Notes under the pieces: model-generated
The model's input: only the letters and a program-made list of their open reading frames with translations
Database searches by the model: none
What the model was told of the DNA's origin: nothing
Assembly (NCBI GenBank): GCA_031368515.1
Contig: JANMNW010000428.1
Coordinates: 1-6,070, forward strand
Reading direction: 5' to 3'
DNA length: 6,070 nt
DNA from: CANJQH01 sp031368515
GTDB taxonomy: Bacteria > Chloroflexota > Anaerolineae > J036 > Brachytrichaceae
Program-made: the position numbers and the translations under genes
In this document: in pieces, positions 1 through 5,510 of the stretch
Position numbering within the stretch: the stretch's first letter is position 1
Layout of the letters: each line of letters begins with the position of its first letter

Positions 1-1785
1 CAATCCGGCGTGTCGTCATCGTGCGGCTATCAAACCTATACTCAAAACATTCCCGGTCCTCGCAATCGTGTGGCGCGCTTCACCATGAACGGCGACAGCG
101 TGAATGCCGCCAGCGAAAAAGTGCTGATCGACAGCATCGCCACCGACGTTGGCGTGCACAACGCGGGCAATCTGGCCTTTGACAGCAATGGCTACCTCTA
201 CATCTCGACGGGCGACGGCGGCATCAACACACTCTCGCCAGTGAACAGCACGTTGAACGGCAAGATCCTGCGCATCAAACCGGACAACAGCACGCGCGGG
301 TACTCCACAGACGGCAATCCCTTTGACACGGCCGCCGGCGCGCGTTACTGCGCGACTGCGCTGCCTGACGACAGCAGCAACCCATGCCGCGAAGTGTATG
401 CCTACGGCCTCCGCAATCCGTTCCGTTTCACGATAGACAGGGCCAACAACGATGTCTTCATCGGCGATGTCGGCGGCGGCGAGTGGGAGGAAATCAACCG
501 GCTCACCGCAGGCGGCAACTACGGCTATCCAACCGTCGAAGGCATATGCGAATGCGCCATGTTCGTCGACCCGATCTACGCATACTCGCACGAAGTCATC
601 AACGCCAATTCCGACAGCGCCATTTCGGCCATCGGCTATTACCGTGGTGCCGAATTCCCGGCGGCCTATTTCGGACAAGTTTATTTTGCTGATTTCTTGA
701 AGCCGTGGATGCGGCGGCTGCGCTTTGAAAGTTCGAGCGGCGAATGGATCGTGGAGCCCTTCATGACCGGCTTGTCAGGCATCGTCGACATCAAACAGGG
801 GCCAGATGGCAATCTTTACTATCTGACCACTTTGGAGGACTCATTGCGTGAAAACTTCCTCGGCCGCGTTCGTTACACCGGTTCCATCAACCGCCAACCT
901 GCCGCATCCATCGCCGCAGCACCGCTCTTCCCGGCGCTCAATGCCCCGGTCGTTTACTCCGGGACGCTCTCCTACGATCCCGACAATGACCCTTTGATCT
1001 ACAAATGGGAGCTTGCCAGCGGGTCGGTGATCAGCTCCACAGCGGCCGTCATCACAACAACGTATGCCGTAACCGGGCCCAAAGTGGTCACCCTCACCGT
1101 GATTGATCAAGGATCGCCAGCGTTGGCATCGCTGCCCGTCTCCATTACGGTTTACCCGGGCTCCGTTCCGCTCACCGCCACCATCATCGTGACAAATGTG
1201 ACCGCGCCCGGCCGGCAAATGCTATTTGCCGGCGACACGTGGGCGTTCGGGGCAGTCAACGCCGGTGCGCAGTCCGGGCTTGCGGCTAGTCCTTACAACT
1301 GGTCGGTGGAGTTTCACCATCGGGAGCACACGCACCCATTTTTGTCTGGCATCAGCGGACCGGCTGGACAATTTACGACGCCGCCGACCGGCGAAACGGA
1401 TACAGCCATTTATTACCGGGTGACGCTGCGTCTGACCGATTCCCAAGGCGCCACCAACATCATTAGCCGCGATATCTACCCGATGACGACGACCGTTGGC
1501 TTTGCCACGCTACCGGCCGGCGGGCAAATCCTGGTTAACGGCCAGGGGATTATTACGCCCTTTAACATCGCGCGCGTCGTTGGCATGCAGGACGAGGTCG
1601 ATATCAACTCCACCCAGATCATCAGCGGTCGGTTCTATCAGTTTTTCGGCTGGTCCAATGCGGGCTCCAAAAACCAGTCAATCACCGCGCCGGCTTCGCC
1701 AATCACGTTGACAGCCACACTGATCTTGTCTTCGTCCCTGCAAACCTATCTGCCAATGGCGGGAAAAAATCTGGCAGCAAGATAA
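1..1785 (+). CDS. PQQ-dependent sugar dehydrogenase-like secreted protein with PKD domain (5' end missing)
   Basis: The frame is open from base 1, so the start and any signal peptide lie upstream. The GTG at base 10 falls inside the propeller fold and is not a credible start. The first ~290 residues show soluble glucose/sorbosone dehydrogenase (GSDH, PF07995) motifs: VHNAGNLAF with the likely catalytic-base histidine at 157-159, YISTGDGG at 199-222, KILRI, GLRNPFRF at 406-429, GDVGGGEWEEIN at 463-498, GGNYGYP at 511-531, and a last-blade GPDGNLYYLT. A cysteine pair just before GLRNPF probably forms a disulfide, which fits export. A PKD-like domain follows at about 892-1155 (SYDPDNDPLIYKWE, then TLTVID). 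A further beta-rich region extends to about 1735 and contains a WSNAG motif. The protein ends with TYLPMAGKN and a few more residues, resembling Chloroflexota export tails. Family members oxidise aldoses extracellularly with PQQ and calcium; the substrate here is unknown. The gene has fewer GCGC strings than its neighbours. Confidence 0.9.
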   Translation, partial: QSGVSSSCGYQTYTQNIPGPRNRVARFTMNGDSVNAASEKVLIDSIATDVGVHNAGNLAFDSNGYLYISTGDGGINTLSPVNSTLNGKILRIKPDNSTRGYSTDGNPFDTAAGARYCATALPDDSSNPCREVYAYGLRNPFRFTIDRANNDVFIGDVGGGEWEEINRLTAGGNYGYPTVEGICECAMFVDPIYAYSHEVINANSDSAISAIGYYRGAEFPAAYFGQVYFADFLKPWMRRLRFESSSGEWIVEPFMTGLSGIVDIKQGPDGNLYYLTTLEDSLRENFLGRVRYTGSINRQPAASIAAAPLFPALNAPVVYSGTLSYDPDNDPLIYKWELASGSVISSTAAVITTTYAVTGPKVVTLTVIDQGSPALASLPVSITVYPGSVPLTATIIVTNVTAPGRQMLFAGDTWAFGAVNAGAQSGLAASPYNWSVEFHHREHTHPFLSGISGPAGQFTTPPTGETDTAIYYRVTLRLTDSQGATNIISRDIYPMTTTVGFATLPAGGQILVNGQGIITPFNIARVVGMQDEVDINSTQIISGRFYQFFGWSNAGSKNQSITAPASPITLTATLILSSSLQTYLPMAGKNLAAR

Positions 1786-1871
1786 CTCAGACGACCCGCA
1801 CAGTGACACGATGAACAGCACAAGAATCCCATAGCCGGTGGCTTGCGTGCGCGTGACGAAGTGGCTATTGT

Positions 1872-1885
1872 TCAAGCGCGCTTGA
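1872..1885. promoter_or_regulatory. 14-bp perfect palindrome in front of the glycosylase gene
   Basis: TCAAGCGCGCTTGA equals its own reverse complement and ends 22 bases before the glycosylase start codon. If the box at 1896-1901 is the -10 element, the palindrome covers the expected -35 position, where a dimeric repressor or activator could bind. This is seen in sequence only; no regulator is encoded nearby. One perfect 14-mer palindrome somewhere in 6 kb is not improbable by chance, so position is the main argument. Confidence 0.35.
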
Positions 1886-1895
1886 GCTGCCCGGC

Positions 1896-1901
1896 GACAA
1901 T
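1896..1901 (+). promoter_or_regulatory. Putative -10 box for a leaderless glycosylase transcript
   Basis: GACAAT matches TATAAT at four of six positions, including the conserved second A and last T. It ends six bases before the ATG at 1908. Transcription would then begin at or next to the start codon, giving a leaderless mRNA. No Shine-Dalgarno sequence is visible upstream of this ATG, which agrees with that reading. No clear -35 hexamer is found at 16-18 bases. Confidence 0.35.
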
Positions 1902-1907
1902 ACGCGC

Positions 1908-2558
1908 ATGGCGCGAAAGCAAATTTCGTCCATCGCAACCTACACCCACGCAACGCTGCGGCGCGCGGTCGACACGCTGTGCGCCTCTGACGCTGCTCTG
2001 GCGGCAGCGGTGCAACGTTTTGGCCATCCGCCGCTGTGGAACCGCGAGCCGGGCTACGCCACCCTGGTGCACATCATTCTCGAGCAGCAGGTGTCGCTGG
2101 CATCGGCGCTGGCGGCGCTAAACAAGCTGACGGCGCTGGTGGGCGTGATCACGCCGGAAGCGGTGTTGTCGCTCAGCGATGCGCAACTGCTTGCCGCCGG
2201 CTTCAGCCGGCAAAAGTCGCGCTATTGCCGGCTGCTGGCCGAAGCCATCGTGAGCGGCGCGTTCGACCCAGCCGCGCTCGCGCGCATGCCCGACGACGAT
2301 GTGCGCGCGGCGTTGATGGCGCTCACCGGCATCGGCATCTGGAGCGCGGACGTGTATCTGCTTATGGTGCTGTGCCGCGCCGACATCTGGCCGCGCGGCG
2401 ATCTGGCGTTGTTGATCGGCGCGCAGGAAGTGCTCAAACTGCGCGCGCGCCCAAGCGCGGATGAATTCGCCGCGCTAGGCGACCGCTGGCGGCCGCACCG
2501 GTCGGCTGCCGCGCGCATCTTGTGGCATCACTATCTCGGCGTGCGGCGGCGCGCCTGA
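1908..2558 (+). CDS. alkA: DNA-3-methyladenine glycosylase, compact AlkA/MAG type (HhH-GPD superfamily)
   Basis: This 216-residue protein belongs to the helix-hairpin-helix GPD base-excision repair glycosylases. The family excises alkylated purines such as 3-methyladenine from DNA, leaving an abasic site. LEQQVSLASA at residues 58-67 is the usual helix of AlkA/MAG members. The HhH motif LTGIGIWSADVYLL spans 139-152 and is followed by WPRGDLAL, whose Asp165 aligns with the catalytic aspartate of AlkA (Asp238 in E. coli). There is no C-terminal four-cysteine iron-sulfur motif, which argues against endonuclease III or MutY. The N-terminal AlkA_N domain of E. coli AlkA is also absent, so this is the short, single-module type known from Deinococcus and yeast Mag1. 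The ATG at 1908 lacks a ribosome site, but a -10-like box six bases upstream supports it. A palindrome lies upstream. The 3' neighbour starts 101 bases on and probably has its own promoter. Confidence 0.9.
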   Translation: MARKQISSIATYTHATLRRAVDTLCASDAALAAAVQRFGHPPLWNREPGYATLVHIILEQQVSLASALAALNKLTALVGVITPEAVLSLSDAQLLAAGFSRQKSRYCRLLAEAIVSGAFDPAALARMPDDDVRAALMALTGIGIWSADVYLLMVLCRADIWPRGDLALLIGAQEVLKLRARPSADEFAALGDRWRPHRSAAARILWHHYLGVRRRA

Positions 2559-2600
2559 CCTCAAACTTTCGTCCCAGCCGCGCATATCGCAACGTCATTC

Positions 2601-2630
2601 TTGCCACTTGCGGCGAGCGCGTCATGTGAT
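2601..2630 (+). promoter_or_regulatory. Possible promoter for the small membrane protein gene
   Basis: TTGCCA at 2601-2606 matches the -35 consensus at five of six positions. TGTGAT at 2625-2630 matches the -10 at four of six, with an 18-base spacer. Transcription would start near 2637, leaving a leader of about 23 bases that contains the AGGA ribosome site. The -10 lacks the strongly conserved second A, so this is a weak call. Confidence 0.25.
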
Positions 2631-2647
2631 AGAACTGGGGTTCTGCC

Positions 2648-2651
2648 AGGA
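2648..2651 (+). promoter_or_regulatory. Ribosome binding site AGGA, fixes the start at 2660
   Basis: AGGA lies eight bases before the ATG at 2660, within CCAGGAAAAATCGT. This normal spacing supports the start codon. It contrasts with the glycosylase and PLP-enzyme genes on either side, which have no such site. Confidence 0.5.
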
Positions 2652-2659
2652 AAAATCGT

Positions 2660-3067
2660 ATGAGCATTGAATTGCTGCTGTTTGTCATGGCGCCAGCCGC
2701 CATCGTGGCGCTGGCTGCCGCCGCCGTCTTTTTTTGGCTGAACGTGGTGAACGCCATGCGCGTCATTTACGACGAGCGCGGCACTGTCTGTTTTGGCTGG
2801 AAGTTTTCCCAAAAAGTGCTTGTGCCGGCCTGCATCGATGTGGATGGGCCTGAAGTGATCGCGTACGGTGGAGCCAGCATGCTCCTCGGCCTGGTCATGA
2901 CGCTGGGTTGCGCCGGCATCGGCTATCTCGCCATCAGCGCGTTCAATATTCGTTTGTCCACCTACAGTGTGGCTTTTGTGGTCTTTCTGATTTGTAGCCG
3001 CCCGATCATGCGCGCGCTGGTGCAGCGCAGCCCGGCGCGCGAACAGATCGAGCGCGTGCTGGTCTAG
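2660..3067 (+). CDS. Small three-helix integral membrane protein of unknown function
   Basis: I do not recognise this 135-residue protein. It has three clear hydrophobic segments at about residues 5-28, 68-92 and 98-115. A polar stretch of some 35 residues (about 33-67) between the first two contains FGWKFSQKVLVP, and a short basic tail follows the third. The first segment is a membrane anchor rather than a cleavable signal, because no cleavage site is evident and it runs into aromatic residues (FFWL). An AGGA ribosome site eight bases upstream supports the ATG. A longer open frame on the opposite strand (2561-3202) covers this gene, but it is rich in His, Arg and Asp with no recognisable motif, whereas this frame reads as a well-formed membrane protein. 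The next gene begins 39 bases downstream, so co-transcription is possible. Nothing in the context gives a function. Confidence 0.65.
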   Translation: MSIELLLFVMAPAAIVALAAAAVFFWLNVVNAMRVIYDERGTVCFGWKFSQKVLVPACIDVDGPEVIAYGGASMLLGLVMTLGCAGIGYLAISAFNIRLSTYSVAFVVFLICSRPIMRALVQRSPAREQIERVLV

Positions 3068-3094
3068 CGCAGGGCAGCAAGCGCGGTTCGGACG

Positions 3095-3100
3095 CATAAT
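3095..3100 (+). promoter_or_regulatory. Putative -10 box for a leaderless PLP-enzyme transcript
   Basis: CATAAT matches the -10 consensus at five of six positions and ends six bases before the ATG at 3107, the same spacing as at the glycosylase gene. No Shine-Dalgarno sequence separates box and start codon. This suggests a leaderless transcript independent of the membrane protein gene, although no good -35 hexamer is visible. Confidence 0.4.
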
Positions 3101-3106
3101 CCGGCC

Positions 3107-4156
3107 ATGCGCAGCACCGATCTTGAAACACCGGCGGCCATTGTCGAACTCGACCGCTTCGAACGCAATCTGACCAAGTTTCAGGCGTATTTGAGCGGTC
3201 ATCGCCTAGCCAACCGCCCGCACATCAAGACGCACAAGATCCCAGAAATTGCGCGCATGCAAGTTGCCGGCGGCGCGGTGGGCATTACCTGTCAGAAAAT
3301 TGGCGAAGCCGAGGTGATGGCCGACGGCGGCAGCACCGACATCTTCATTCCATACAACATCATCGGCGCGGCCAAGCTCGAACGGTTGGCCGCGCTGGCG
3401 CGGCGCGTCACGGTTTCGGTCACGGCTGATTCAGCCTACACGGTCAACGGCCTGTCGGATGCGATGAGGCGCGCTGGGCTTGAACTGAGCACGCTGGTCG
3501 AATTCGACACCGGCGCGCAGCGCTGCGGCGTGCAATCGCCGGATCAGGCAGCCGAGCTGGCGCGTCTGATCGCGCGTTCGACCGGGTTGCGCTTCGGCGG
3601 CCTAATGACTTTTCCCTGCAACGCCAACACCGACCCGTTTGTCATGGCCACGCGCGAATTGCTCAAAGCCGACGGCATCGATGTGCAATGCGTGACGGGC
3701 GGCGGCACGGCGCGCATGTGGCACGCGCACGAGCACAAAACGCTGACGGAGTATCGCAGCGGCATGTATATCTACGGCGACCGCGCCACGCTGATCAACG
3801 GCGCGATGGCGCTTGAGGACATCGCGTTCAAAGTGCTGTGCACGGTGGTCAGCCGGCCGACGGCCGACCGCGGCATCCTCGATGGCGGCAGCAAGACGTT
3901 TTCATCCGATCTTTCTGGGCTGGAAGGACACGGGCTAATTCTGGAATACCCCGAAGCGCGCTTTTACGGCATGTCCGAAGAGCATGGTCATGTTGATTTC
4001 CGCGCATGCGCGCGCAAACCGGAAATTGGCGAACGCGTGACGGTGATCCCCAATCACTGTTGCCCGGTCAGCAACTTGCTCAATGAGATCGTGGGCGTGC
4101 GCGACGGCGTGGTGGAGAAGCGCTGGTCGGTGGCGGCGCGCGGCAAGCTGACGTAA
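3107..4156 (+). CDS. D-threonine aldolase / D-serine dehydratase family PLP enzyme
   Basis: This 349-residue protein is a fold-type III, PLP-dependent enzyme: an alanine-racemase-like N-terminal barrel followed by a D-serine-dehydratase-like C-terminal domain. RPHIKTHK at residues 37-44 is the family's cofactor motif, with Lys41 the expected Schiff-base lysine. EFDTGAQRCG at 132-141 and the glycine-rich VTGGGT at 196-201 (phosphate binding) follow. Near the C-terminus, EEHGHVDF at 291-298 and PNHCCP at 315-320 supply the His-x-Cys pair (His317, Cys319) that binds the divalent metal in D-threonine aldolase and eukaryotic D-serine dehydratase. Substrates are therefore likely D-3-hydroxy-amino acids, either cleaved to glycine plus an aldehyde or deaminated; sequence alone does not choose between these. 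The protein is slightly shorter than typical members (about 370-380 residues). The metal site argues against simple alanine racemase activity. The cytoplasm is the likely site, as there is no signal peptide. The gene converges on the exonuclease gene. Confidence 0.88.
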   Translation: MRSTDLETPAAIVELDRFERNLTKFQAYLSGHRLANRPHIKTHKIPEIARMQVAGGAVGITCQKIGEAEVMADGGSTDIFIPYNIIGAAKLERLAALARRVTVSVTADSAYTVNGLSDAMRRAGLELSTLVEFDTGAQRCGVQSPDQAAELARLIARSTGLRFGGLMTFPCNANTDPFVMATRELLKADGIDVQCVTGGGTARMWHAHEHKTLTEYRSGMYIYGDRATLINGAMALEDIAFKVLCTVVSRPTADRGILDGGSKTFSSDLSGLEGHGLILEYPEARFYGMSEEHGHVDFRACARKPEIGERVTVIPNHCCPVSNLLNEIVGVRDGVVEKRWSVAARGKLT

Positions 4157-4162
4157 ACCGTT

Positions 4163-4173
4163 ACCTGCCAGGT
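4163..4173. repeat. Palindrome ACCTGNCAGGT, copy 1
   Basis: ACCTGCCAGGT is a perfect inverted repeat around a central base, seven bases after the stop of the PLP-enzyme gene. Symmetry continues outward to 4159-4177 (CGT and ACG flanks) with one mismatched pair. The same 11-mer, differing only in the central base, recurs 39 bases on. Confidence 0.7.
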
Positions 4174-4201
4174 CACGCGGCCAAAAGCTTAGAAATTCCT
4201 T

Positions 4202-4212
4202 ACCTGTCAGGT
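4202..4212. repeat. Palindrome ACCTGNCAGGT, copy 2
   Basis: ACCTGTCAGGT is a perfect inverted repeat around a central T. Its last base is also the final base of the exonuclease stop codon (minus strand, 4214-4212), so the element abuts the coding region. It is identical to copy 1 except for the central base, and both copies are preceded by TT. Confidence 0.7.
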
Positions 4213-5432
4213 TATCCAGCGTTAAGCTTTCGCTTCAGCCGCGCAATCCGCTTGTCCAGCCGCCCCGCCAACACGCGATCGTCGCACACCGCGCGCGCGC
4301 GCAGCGCATAAGCCAGCGCCTGCCGAACGTCGCCGTCGCGCCACTCGGACTGCATGGCCAGCTCGATCAGCCCGTCGATATTGTCATCATCGGCCAGCTG
4401 CTGCCAATGCGCGCGCGCTTCGCCATAGCGCTTTTGCCGCTTGAGCAACTGCGCCATCCGGCGCGCCACTATCGCGCGCGTCGCAACATCGCCCGTGTCG
4501 GCCGCCTGTCCATATAGCCGCTCGGCCGCCTCGGCTTCGCCCGCGCGCTCATGAAATGCGCCGGCGGCGTAACGCTCGCGCGCATCCCGCGGCTGAAAAA
4601 TCGCGTCGCACAAGCGCGCGGTCAGCGTCACCATCGACAAAATGTCGAGCAGGTTGTGATACATCACGCGATTCATGTCGTCGGACAGGTCGTCTGCGCC
4701 CGACTGCAAATACTCGCGATAGAGCTGCGGAATCAGAAACCCGGCAATGTCCTGCTGATCGCGCCGAACCTGCAACAAGTGATACTCCAGCGAGCCCAGG
4801 CTGCACGAGCCGATCGTCTGCCGCCACACGCGCCGCGAGGGCGTGAGCAGATCCAGATGAATCTTCTCGCCAAAAGCCGGCGCGATGCGCGACAGCGTGA
4901 AGCGCGTTTCGAGCAACGGCACATCAAACGCCTTGCCGTTAAACGTCACCAGCGTCTCGCGCGCATTGACGAGCTTGTCGATCGCCGCCAGCATGGCCGC
5001 CTCGCGCGCCGGGTCCTTCAAAAAAAACTGTTCGACGACAAAGCGTTCGCCCTCAAAGTAACCCAGCCCGACCAAAAAAGCAAGCGTCCCGGCGCCACCG
5101 GCCAGCCCGGTGGTTTCCGTGTCTAGAAACAATGCGTTGCGCAGATCGATCTGCTGATCGCGCAGCGATGCCAGCCGCGACACCCGCCCGGCTTCAAGCG
5201 CCAGCGCCTGACCCAGCGGGCGGTCGCCATGCGCATGATCGAGCGCATACCCCTCGCGCCGCACATGCGCCAGGCCAAATGCCGTCTGCACCAACTCCAG
5301 AGCCGCGTGCTGTGCGACAGGCGCAGGCACGGGCTCGGGCTGCGGCGGCCGCAATGGGGCGCGCGGCTTGAGATGGGCCGCGCCTTTGTGCACGCCCAAT
5401 CGCCGCAAGCGGTCGCGCAAATCCGAGCTCAT
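4212..5432 (-). CDS. mrfB: MrfB/YprB-like DEDDh exonuclease with C-terminal TPR-like region
   Basis: From the ATG at 5432 this is a 406-residue protein with an RNase_H_2-type (YprB) exonuclease domain at about residues 97-280. The nuclease motifs appear in order: FLDTETTGL (Asp104, Glu106), VTFNGKAFDVP (Asp170), HLDLL (Asp194), and YHNLLD (His259, Asp263). This fits a DEDDh 3'-5' exonuclease dependent on divalent metal. A proline-rich linker at about 22-40 precedes the domain. The last ~120 residues are alpha-helical with TPR-like pairs (RYAAGAFHERAGEAEAAERLYGQA). Length and order match Bacillus MrfB, which acts with helicase MrfA in mitomycin-lesion repair; no helicase is visible here. An upstream in-frame ATG at 5471 would add 13 residues, but it lies in the loop of a hairpin behind the peroxidase gene, and MSSDLRDRLRRLG is the better N-terminus. 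The stop codon runs into a palindrome shared with the convergent gene. Confidence 0.85.
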   Translation of the reverse strand: MSSDLRDRLRRLGVHKGAAHLKPRAPLRPPQPEPVPAPVAQHAALELVQTAFGLAHVRREGYALDHAHGDRPLGQALALEAGRVSRLASLRDQQIDLRNALFLDTETTGLAGGAGTLAFLVGLGYFEGERFVVEQFFLKDPAREAAMLAAIDKLVNARETLVTFNGKAFDVPLLETRFTLSRIAPAFGEKIHLDLLTPSRRVWRQTIGSCSLGSLEYHLLQVRRDQQDIAGFLIPQLYREYLQSGADDLSDDMNRVMYHNLLDILSMVTLTARLCDAIFQPRDARERYAAGAFHERAGEAEAAERLYGQAADTGDVATRAIVARRMAQLLKRQKRYGEARAHWQQLADDDNIDGLIELAMQSEWRDGDVRQALAYALRARAVCDDRVLAGRLDKRIARLKRKLNAG

Positions 5433-5458
5433 GCTGACAACCATCCAATGAGCGACAC

Positions 5459-5494
5459 GGCGGGCTGCCATCCATGAACTTGCCGCAGCCCGCC
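5459..5494 (-). terminator. Hairpin after the peroxidase gene, likely terminator
   Basis: GGCGGGCTGC at 5459-5468 and GCAGCCCGCC at 5485-5494 are exact reverse complements, giving a 10-pair GC-rich stem with a 16-base loop. It begins 16 bases past the peroxidase stop codon on the minus strand. No U-run follows, so termination may need a factor, or the hairpin may only protect the 3' end. Its loop contains the alternative upstream ATG (5471) of the exonuclease gene, which argues against that start. Confidence 0.5.
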
Positions 5495-5510
5495 TGTTCG
5501 CTTGTACGTC

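Larger units (their letters stand above)
4163..4212. terminator. Possible bidirectional terminator made by the two palindromes
   Basis: Besides its own symmetry, copy 1 can pair with copy 2: ACCTG at 4163-4167 with CAGGT at 4208-4212, and CAGGT at 4169-4173 with ACCTG at 4202-4206. This gives two five-pair helices around one mismatch, closing a 28-base loop. The structure sits between convergent genes and can form in RNA from either strand, as a shared terminator would. Neither side is followed by a run of U, so a standard Rho-independent terminator is not certain. Confidence 0.35.

Noticed and set aside
16..678. Long minus-strand open frame opposite the sugar dehydrogenase gene (220 residues)
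   Set aside because: It lies antisense to clearly conserved GSDH motifs, is rich in Val, Ala and Arg, and has no recognisable domain. It is a by-product of GC-rich codon bias.
1831..1868. Inverted repeat ATAGCC ... GGCTAT after the sugar dehydrogenase gene, as a terminator
   Set aside because: The stem has only six pairs with a 26-base loop, and no U-run follows. It is too weak to call.
2631..2644. Small hairpin AGAAC-TGGG-GTTCT in the leader of the membrane protein gene, as a riboswitch or attenuator
   Set aside because: A five-pair stem with a four-base loop and no larger conserved fold is common by chance. No known riboswitch motif is present.
2561..3202. Minus-strand open frame of 213 residues over the membrane protein gene and the start of the PLP-enzyme gene
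   Set aside because: Its translation is full of His, Arg, Asp and Gln without a coherent fold. It overlaps the conserved N-terminus of the PLP enzyme and has no supporting start signals.
4288..4306. Run of alternating GC dinucleotides as a Z-DNA or regulatory element
   Set aside because: It lies inside the exonuclease coding region and is explained by Arg/Ala codons in this GCGC-rich genome.
4551..5126. Plus-strand open frame of 191 residues inside the exonuclease gene
   Set aside because: It is antisense to the nuclease motifs, and its composition is Arg/Gln/Ala-heavy, typical of a shadow frame.
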